64,000 bases of DNA from Actinoallomurus sp050942425. Its GTDB lineage: Bacteria > Actinomycetota > Actinomycetes > Streptosporangiales > Streptosporangiaceae. The stretch is from assembly GCF_050942425.1 (NCBI RefSeq), contig NZ_CP192063.1:4836001-4900000 (forward strand), read 5' to 3'. The translations under genes and the position numbers were made by a program. Below are positions 59,699 to 64,000 of the stretch, in pieces. How positions within the stretch are numbered: the first letter of the stretch is position 1; every line of letters begins with the position of its first letter. Under the pieces are notes generated by a model. That model was given only the letters and a program-made list of their open reading frames with translations. It had not been told where the DNA came from and did no database searches.

Positions 59699-60253
59699 GT
59701 GAGCGCTGCGTATAACGCACGGGCACTGTGGGTAACCGTCGTCGCGGCGAGCGCCTGCGTGAGCGGTCTGCTGCTGACCGGCGCGCGGACGGAAGGGGCC
59801 GACCCGCCGGCGCCCGGCGCGCCGTCGGCGTCTCCCAGCGCGGAGTCCGGCACGGAGTCCGGCACGGAGACCGCAGCTCCCGGGCCGGCGTACGCGAACC
59901 GGTCCCGCGTGTTCGGCCTGGTCGAGGCGGGTCCCACCACGGACATGGTGCTGTTCGCCCCGGCCCGCAAGGTGCAGCCCGGAGGGCCGGAGACGGTCTA
60001 CCCGGCGAACGTGGGGCCGTACGTCCGGCTCCGGCTGGCCTCCGGTGCCGCGATCCGGGCGTCGGCCCCGATCGCGAACGAGGGCGTCACCGACTGGGTG
60101 CGCGGGGTCCGGCTGAGCCCGCAACAGTTCCACACGCTGCTCTTGAAACTTCAGGAGCGGCTTCACCCGCTGCTGGACCGCTCGCACATGTTCGAGCTCT
60201 GGTTCGACGCCCAGGGGCGGGTCACGCGGATGCAGCACTACTTCAGTCCCTGA
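59699..60253 (+). CDS. Exported hypothetical protein
   Basis: A 184-residue protein with an N-terminal hydrophobic segment (ALWVTVVAASACVSGLLLTGA), a Ser/Glu/Thr-rich spacer and a C-terminal domain (VRLRLASGAAIRASAPI; MFELWFDAQGRVTRMQHYFSP). The signal may be an uncleaved anchor. GTG at 59699 follows GGGGAGGG at a longer than ideal distance. Function is unknown. Confidence 0.6.
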   Translation: MSAAYNARALWVTVVAASACVSGLLLTGARTEGADPPAPGAPSASPSAESGTESGTETAAPGPAYANRSRVFGLVEAGPTTDMVLFAPARKVQPGGPETVYPANVGPYVRLRLASGAAIRASAPIANEGVTDWVRGVRLSPQQFHTLLLKLQERLHPLLDRSHMFELWFDAQGRVTRMQHYFSP

Positions 60254-60275
60254 GGGACGCGAATCGGGGGAGAGG

Positions 60276-60665
60276 ATGAGACGTTCGCTCGCCGTGGCGG
60301 GCGCGGCGTTCGGAGCCGCGCTGGCGGTGGCCGGCTGCCACCAGGAGACCGGGCCGCCGGACGCGGACCTCTCCCATCACCGGACGATGAGGGCCTTCCG
60401 CGTCCACCACGAACGTGGGCCGGCCCACCGCGGGGACGGGGACGCCTGGACGGGACGGGCGATCAGGGAGAGGGTGGCCCGCGAGGTCACGCCGGTCCCG
60501 CTCCGACCGCGTCCGCCGACGCAACCCGAGAACGGCTGCGCCTCCTCCCACCGATCGGATCGCGGCGCCGCGGTGCACTGTGTCCAGCGGTCCGGGCAGG
60601 ACGTCGACCGGTCGGGCGACACCGTCGTGCGCGACAACGGCCCGGACGACGGCTCAGACGACTGA
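60276..60665 (+). CDS. Putative small lipoprotein
   Basis: A 129-residue protein starting RRSLAVAGAAFGAALAVAGC, a lipoprotein signal with Cys21. The mature part is hydrophilic and rich in His, Arg, Asp, with two further cysteines. GGGGGAGAGG is directly upstream of the ATG. No family is recognised; base composition is normal for a coding region but conservation is unknown. Confidence 0.5.
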   Translation: MRRSLAVAGAAFGAALAVAGCHQETGPPDADLSHHRTMRAFRVHHERGPAHRGDGDAWTGRAIRERVAREVTPVPLRPRPPTQPENGCASSHRSDRGAAVHCVQRSGQDVDRSGDTVVRDNGPDDGSDD

Positions 60666-60931
60666 CCGCCCGGGGTTCCACCGGCCAGTCGCCCCAGGGC
60701 GTGCGGACCCACGCCCCGGCATCACGACCGCGAGTCGCACCGACCGGGCGCGGAGAGGACGCGGGAACCAGGACGCTCAACGCCGTTCGGAGCGTCCGGC
60801 CGAGCACGCACGGCTCATGCTCAGCCCTTTGGAACGGTTTCACCTGAGCGCATTCTCATGGCAACGCCGCCGTCGCGCGTTCTGGTGAGTCTGAGATCAG
60901 GCGGCGAATCGTCACTGCGGAGTTGAGTGCG

Positions 60932-61063
60932 ATGTTGAAGAACAACAGGCGCGGAGTGCGGCGGATCACCGCACTCGTCGTCGGATGCGGCGCGGCCGGG
61001 CTCGCGATCGGCTGGCGCTATGCCGAACGAGCGCGGGTCACGACGTCGATGACCGGTCGGTGA
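60932..61063 (+). CDS. 43-residue single-helix membrane peptide
   Basis: A short frame with GGAG nine bases before its ATG. The product has a basic N-terminus (LKNNRRGVRR), one hydrophobic helix (ITALVVGCGAAGLAIGW) and a short basic tail, so it would insert with its N-terminus inside. It overlaps the 3' end of the convergent sulfotransferase gene by 26 bases. No family is recognised. Confidence 0.4.
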   Translation: MLKNNRRGVRRITALVVGCGAAGLAIGWRYAERARVTTSMTGR

Positions 61064-61958
61064 GCCGGTAGCCCAGGCGGGTGAGCTCCATCCCGGCGAC
61101 CTTCTCGACCTGGGTGATCTGCTTGGGCGTCAGCTCCTCCTGCCACCGGCCGACACCTCCGTCGTGGACGCCGTACAGCGCGGTGCGGGAGATCCGCTGG
61201 TCGAGGTAGTCGGACACGGCCGAGATGACGTCCCGCGGCCGTGCCACGAGCTCCTCGTAGCGGACCGTGAGCAGCTGCTCCTCCGGCGTCTGGGCCCGGA
61301 GCCGGGCGCTGAGCCGGATCGATCCCCGCCAGCGCAGCGCGCACTTGACGGCGACTCCGGCACGCGGCCAGCGGAGGCGCTCGGTCACGTCCTCGACGCC
61401 GAGGAACGGGTTCGGGAACACCTCGTCGAGGTTGGCGAACCCGGGCCGGAACCACGCCAGGCAGCGCTCGTCGGTGAGCATCCCGGCGACGGCGTCGCGG
61501 CCGTCCCGGATCACCTGGATCAGCTGCGCGTCGGGGAAGGCGTCCAGCAGCACGTCCGTGCTGTAGATCAGGTCGGGGGTGGCGTCGCCGAACCGCTGGA
61601 CGCCGCGCGGATCCCCGCACGTGCCGTCGGCCCCGATCCGGCCCAGCTCCCGGCACTCCGCCGGGCACTCTCCGCAGCCCTCCCGGGTGACCTGCCAGCT
61701 GTGCGCGTACGCGTCGCGCAGCACGCGCGCCGCGCCCTGTCCCCGTTCACTGGCGATCGAGGGACGCCGGGCGAAGGCGTACACCGTGCGGACCACACCG
61801 GGCCGTCCCATCGTCACGTGGAACGCGGCGGTGCGCCGCAGGGCACGCGCCAGCAGGTCCGTGCCCGAGTGGGGGGCGCCCAGGAGGAAGACCGGGCGTC
61901 GGACCTTGGTGCCGTTGACCACGAGGATGTGGGAGGGCGTCGTGCGCATGGGGTCCAT
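61038..61958 (-). CDS. Sulfotransferase-family protein
   Basis: About 306 residues. The PAPS 5'-phosphosulfate loop appears as VFLLGAPHSGTDLLARAL, where the usual P-R-S-G-T reads P-H-S-G-T, and the 3'-phosphate motif is VIRDGRDAVAGM. A cysteine-rich insertion (REGCGECPAECRELGRIG, then TCGDP) is unusual and could bind metal or form disulfides. The start is uncertain: ATGs at 61958 and 61949 lack ribosome binding sites, while a good site-ATG pair at 62005 is in another frame. Acceptor substrate is unknown. Confidence 0.75.
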   Translation of the reverse strand: MDPMRTTPSHILVVNGTKVRRPVFLLGAPHSGTDLLARALRRTAAFHVTMGRPGVVRTVYAFARRPSIASERGQGAARVLRDAYAHSWQVTREGCGECPAECRELGRIGADGTCGDPRGVQRFGDATPDLIYSTDVLLDAFPDAQLIQVIRDGRDAVAGMLTDERCLAWFRPGFANLDEVFPNPFLGVEDVTERLRWPRAGVAVKCALRWRGSIRLSARLRAQTPEEQLLTVRYEELVARPRDVISAVSDYLDQRISRTALYGVHDGGVGRWQEELTPKQITQVEKVAGMELTRLGYRLTDRSSTS

Positions 61959-62130
61959 AAGTCTGCCATCCCGGTCAGGTCGCCATCGCCCTGATCGCCA
62001 CTCATGGGGGCCTCTCTCCGGATGCGTCGGCCGTGCCCACGACCGGTTGATGGACACACCGGATCGTAGTGCCCGAAACCCGGATTTTGCCGCAGGCACG
62101 TTCGATCAAACGCGGAACGCATCGCCGGGC

Positions 62131-63234
62131 TCAGCCGAGGGCGCGACGCAGGGCCGCGACCCGCGCCCCGGCGGCGTCGAAGTCGCCCCGGTCGAGCCGG
62201 CCGTTCCGCAGAGCGCCGGCCAGGCCGGCGACGACCGCCTGCCCGTCCGCGACCCGCTGGGAGCACACCAGGATGAGGTCGATCCCGGCCTGTGCGGCGG
62301 TCACCGCCCGCTGCGCGTACGTGCCGAACGCCGTCAGCGCGCCGGCGTTGATGGCGTCGCTCACCGTTACGCCCCGGAATCCGAACCGGTCGCGCAGCTC
62401 ACGGAGGACGACCGGGGACAGGCCGGCGGGCCGAGCCCGGTCGAGCGCCGGATAAACGGCCCACGACGGCATGACGAGCTCGACGCCGGCCGTGATCGCC
62501 GTAGCGTACGGTGGCTGGTCGACGCGCTGCAGGTCGGCGCGGGAGACGTCGAGCGTGACGGGTCTCAGGTCGGTGTTCTCCCCGGCCCCGGCCGCGCCGA
62601 GCCCGGGGAAGTGCTTGACGGTCGCCGCGACCCCGGCCTGTTGCTGCGCCGTGACGAAGGCGGCGCCCAGCCGACCGCACACGGCCGGATCCGTGCTGTA
62701 CGAGCGCCCGAGCCGGTCGGCGAAGTCGCCTTCGACGCGATGGACGTCCAGCACGGGAGCGAGGTTGACGTTCATCCCGACGCCCGCGAGCAGCCGTCCG
62801 GCGGTCTCGCCCGCCCGGCCCGCGGACGCGAGGGGGTCGGACGCCGCGCCGATCTCCTTCTGCGACATGACGGGGCCGCCCGGCAGGCGTCGTATCCGGC
62901 CGCCCTCCTGGTCGGTCATGAGCAGCAGGGGGGCCTGCGCCGGCCCGGCCCGCCGCGCGGCGGCCTCCAGCCTCCGGATCTCCGAGGCGATCTGATCCAG
63001 ACCCGTGACGTTGTCGGCGAAGAAGATCACGCCTCCCACGGTGCCGGCCCGGATCTGATCGAGCAGGGGCTGCGGCACGGCGGATCCGGAGTAGGAGAAG
63101 ATCACCCGCCGCCCGGCCTGCTGCTCCGGCGTCGGCGCGTTCGCGGCGGCCGCGCGCGCCGGCCCGAGGGCCACGGCGGTGAGCCCGGCCCCTGCGCGGA
63201 TCGCGTCCCGTCGGCTGATCGGTCGATGCGTCAT
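62131..63234 (-). CDS. Exported GH3-family glycoside hydrolase (NagZ-like)
   Basis: A 367-residue protein with a twin-arginine signal (ISRRDAIRAGAGLTAVALGPARAAAA). The GH3 barrel shows LLMTDQEGGRIRRLPGGP, the KHFPGLG substrate motif (ATVKHFPGLGAAGAGENTD) and the nucleophile Asp in RGVTVSDAINAGAL. The Asp-Ser-His dyad of classical NagZ reads ENTD here, as in many actinobacterial relatives, so the acid/base may differ. It probably removes N-acetylglucosamine or related sugars from cell-wall fragments outside the membrane. Confidence 0.87.
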   Translation of the reverse strand: MTHRPISRRDAIRAGAGLTAVALGPARAAAANAPTPEQQAGRRVIFSYSGSAVPQPLLDQIRAGTVGGVIFFADNVTGLDQIASEIRRLEAAARRAGPAQAPLLLMTDQEGGRIRRLPGGPVMSQKEIGAASDPLASAGRAGETAGRLLAGVGMNVNLAPVLDVHRVEGDFADRLGRSYSTDPAVCGRLGAAFVTAQQQAGVAATVKHFPGLGAAGAGENTDLRPVTLDVSRADLQRVDQPPYATAITAGVELVMPSWAVYPALDRARPAGLSPVVLRELRDRFGFRGVTVSDAINAGALTAFGTYAQRAVTAAQAGIDLILVCSQRVADGQAVVAGLAGALRNGRLDRGDFDAAGARVAALRRALG

Positions 63235-63410
63235 GGCCGTCAGGCGCCCCGGTGGTGCGGGGCGCGCCTCCTCCCGCTCCTGAGGCCCGCCTCGGCGGGC
63301 GGCCGGATTCGGACTCCTCCTCCGATTGTGGAACAGCGCCCTGTCCGGACCGCGACCCGGGGGCCGGTGGCACGGCCCCCGCCGCGGCCGTCTCCGGACC
63401 GCGGAGCGGG

Positions 63411-64000
63411 TCAGCCGCCCATGATGTCGTCGGTCATGCGCTGGTTGCCCGCCAGCAGGCCGCCGTCCACGGGCAGTGTCGTCCCGCTGATCCAGGCGGC
63501 GTCGTCCGAGGCCAGGAAGGCCACGGCGGCGGCGACGTCGTCCGGGGTGCCCACCCGGCGGAGGGGATACCAGCCCGCGACCCGGTCGAGGACGCCCGGG
63601 CTGCGCCGTTCGCGGTCGTCCCACGTGCCGGTGCGGATCGTGCCGGGCGCGACGGCGTTGCAGCGGATCCCCTGCGGGCCGTAGCGGACCGCGACGCTGC
63701 GGGTGAGGCTGAGGATCCCGGCCTTGGCCGCGCTGTAGGCCTCGTTGCCGACGTGGACGAGGCCGTTGACCGAGGCGACGTTGACGATCGCGCCGCCGCC
63801 CCGCTGGAGCATCGCGGGCAGTACGGCCTGTGTGCACAGGAAGGTCCCCTTCAGGCACAGGTCGACGTCCCGGTCCCAGGCATCCTCGGACAGCGTCTCG
63901 AACGCGGCGTCGGTCGCGCCGCCGGCGTTGTTGACGAGGACGTCCACGGGCGTGCCGGTCAGGGCGGCCCGGACGCTCGCGCGGTCGGTGACGTCGACGG
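63411..64000 (-). CDS. Short-chain dehydrogenase/reductase (start beyond window edge)
   Basis: The visible part runs from about VDVTDRASVRAAL at the right edge to the stop at 63411, about 196 residues. SDR motifs are VDVLVNNAGG, the catalytic Ser in VNVASVNGLVHVG, Tyr-x3-Lys in EAYSAAKAG, PGTIRTGTW and the C-terminal WISGTTLPVDGGLLAG. The Rossmann glycine motif lies past 64000. It is a classical SDR of unknown substrate; the gap 63235-63410 to the GH3 gene has no recognisable feature. Confidence 0.92.
   Translation of the reverse strand, partial: VDVTDRASVRAALTGTPVDVLVNNAGGATDAAFETLSEDAWDRDVDLCLKGTFLCTQAVLPAMLQRGGGAIVNVASVNGLVHVGNEAYSAAKAGILSLTRSVAVRYGPQGIRCNAVAPGTIRTGTWDDRERRSPGVLDRVAGWYPLRRVGTPDDVAAAVAFLASDDAAWISGTTLPVDGGLLAGNQRMTDDIMGG

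Noticed and set aside
61814..62005. Separate small gene starting at the good ribosome binding site at 62005
   Set aside because: It runs 63 codons inside the sulfotransferase frame with shadow-like composition; the site is reported as a start-site puzzle instead.
1..64000. tRNA, rRNA or intact transposase genes
   Set aside because: Searched by eye for the T-loop pattern GGTTCGA with matching stems and for DDE or serine recombinase motifs; none was convincing.

Overview
The window is high-GC (about 70% by eye) actinobacterial chromosome: start codons are often GTG, most codons end in G or C, genes are tightly packed with many ATGA/GTGA overlaps, and family content is typical of Actinomycetota (CtaA/CtaB haem biosynthesis, a PimB-type mannosyltransferase, a complete SUF operon headed by sufR, NarL-type two-component systems, an FCD-type GntR and a MocR regulator). 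Absence of mycolic-acid genes and presence of large secreted hydrolases suggest a soil or filamentous lineage such as Streptosporangiales; this is inference, not a species call. No rRNA, tRNA, intact insertion sequence, prophage or CRISPR array was seen.

Layout. 1-3760: 5' end of transketolase, divergent from ctaB, then a PrsW-type protease and a DUF2871 membrane protein. 4055-8471: a large secreted GH92 mannosidase behind a LacI-type palindrome, two terminator hairpins, and a lipoprotein. 8585-11437: cytochrome P450 with a fused ferredoxin/ferredoxin-reductase. 11576-16479: two tandem, recently duplicated histidine kinases plus one response regulator, divergent from a two-gene ABC exporter. 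16483-21751: pimB, and a pyruvate-dehydrogenase-like operon (E1 alpha, E1 beta, E2) divergent from its likely GntR regulator. 21821-26482: PolX, a GNAT/FemAB-like protein with a small partner, and a membrane-anchored esterase. 26540-32751: ctaA, an EamA exporter, an ABC exporter pair, a stand-alone ornithine carbamoyltransferase and an MFS exporter. 32749-39257: the suf operon (sufR-B-D-Rieske-C-S-U-T) with a putative iron box and a SufR-like inverted repeat. 39264-46749: accessory genes including a small alarmone hydrolase, a broken SDR gene, an alpha/beta hydrolase divergent from a MocR regulator, and a second two-component system. 46909-51635: an esterase, a degenerate EAL plus CBS protein, DUF2330 and small proteins. 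51787-54733: an ABC-F ATPase with an attenuator-like leader, an HTH protein and an enoyl-CoA hydratase. 54836-64000: bioB, an aldo/keto reductase, an ABC transporter, small secreted proteins, a sulfotransferase, a GH3 enzyme and the 3' part of an SDR gene.

The order tkt-ctaB ... ctaA-ABC exporter-sufR..T ... ABC-F-HTH resembles, from memory, the mycobacterial Rv1449c-Rv1473A neighbourhood, so this looks like a conserved core with lineage-specific insertions.

The most interesting signals are regulatory. The ABC-F gene has a four-codon, apparently leaderless upstream ORF, a terminator-like hairpin with a T-run, and a CGCTCCT element complementary to its own Shine-Dalgarno sequence. Three intergenic minisatellites follow stop codons; two of them are made of repeated copies of the preceding gene's 3' end. 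Other leads are the duplicated kinases, the P450 redox fusion, and palindromes or direct repeats placed next to regulators or target genes.
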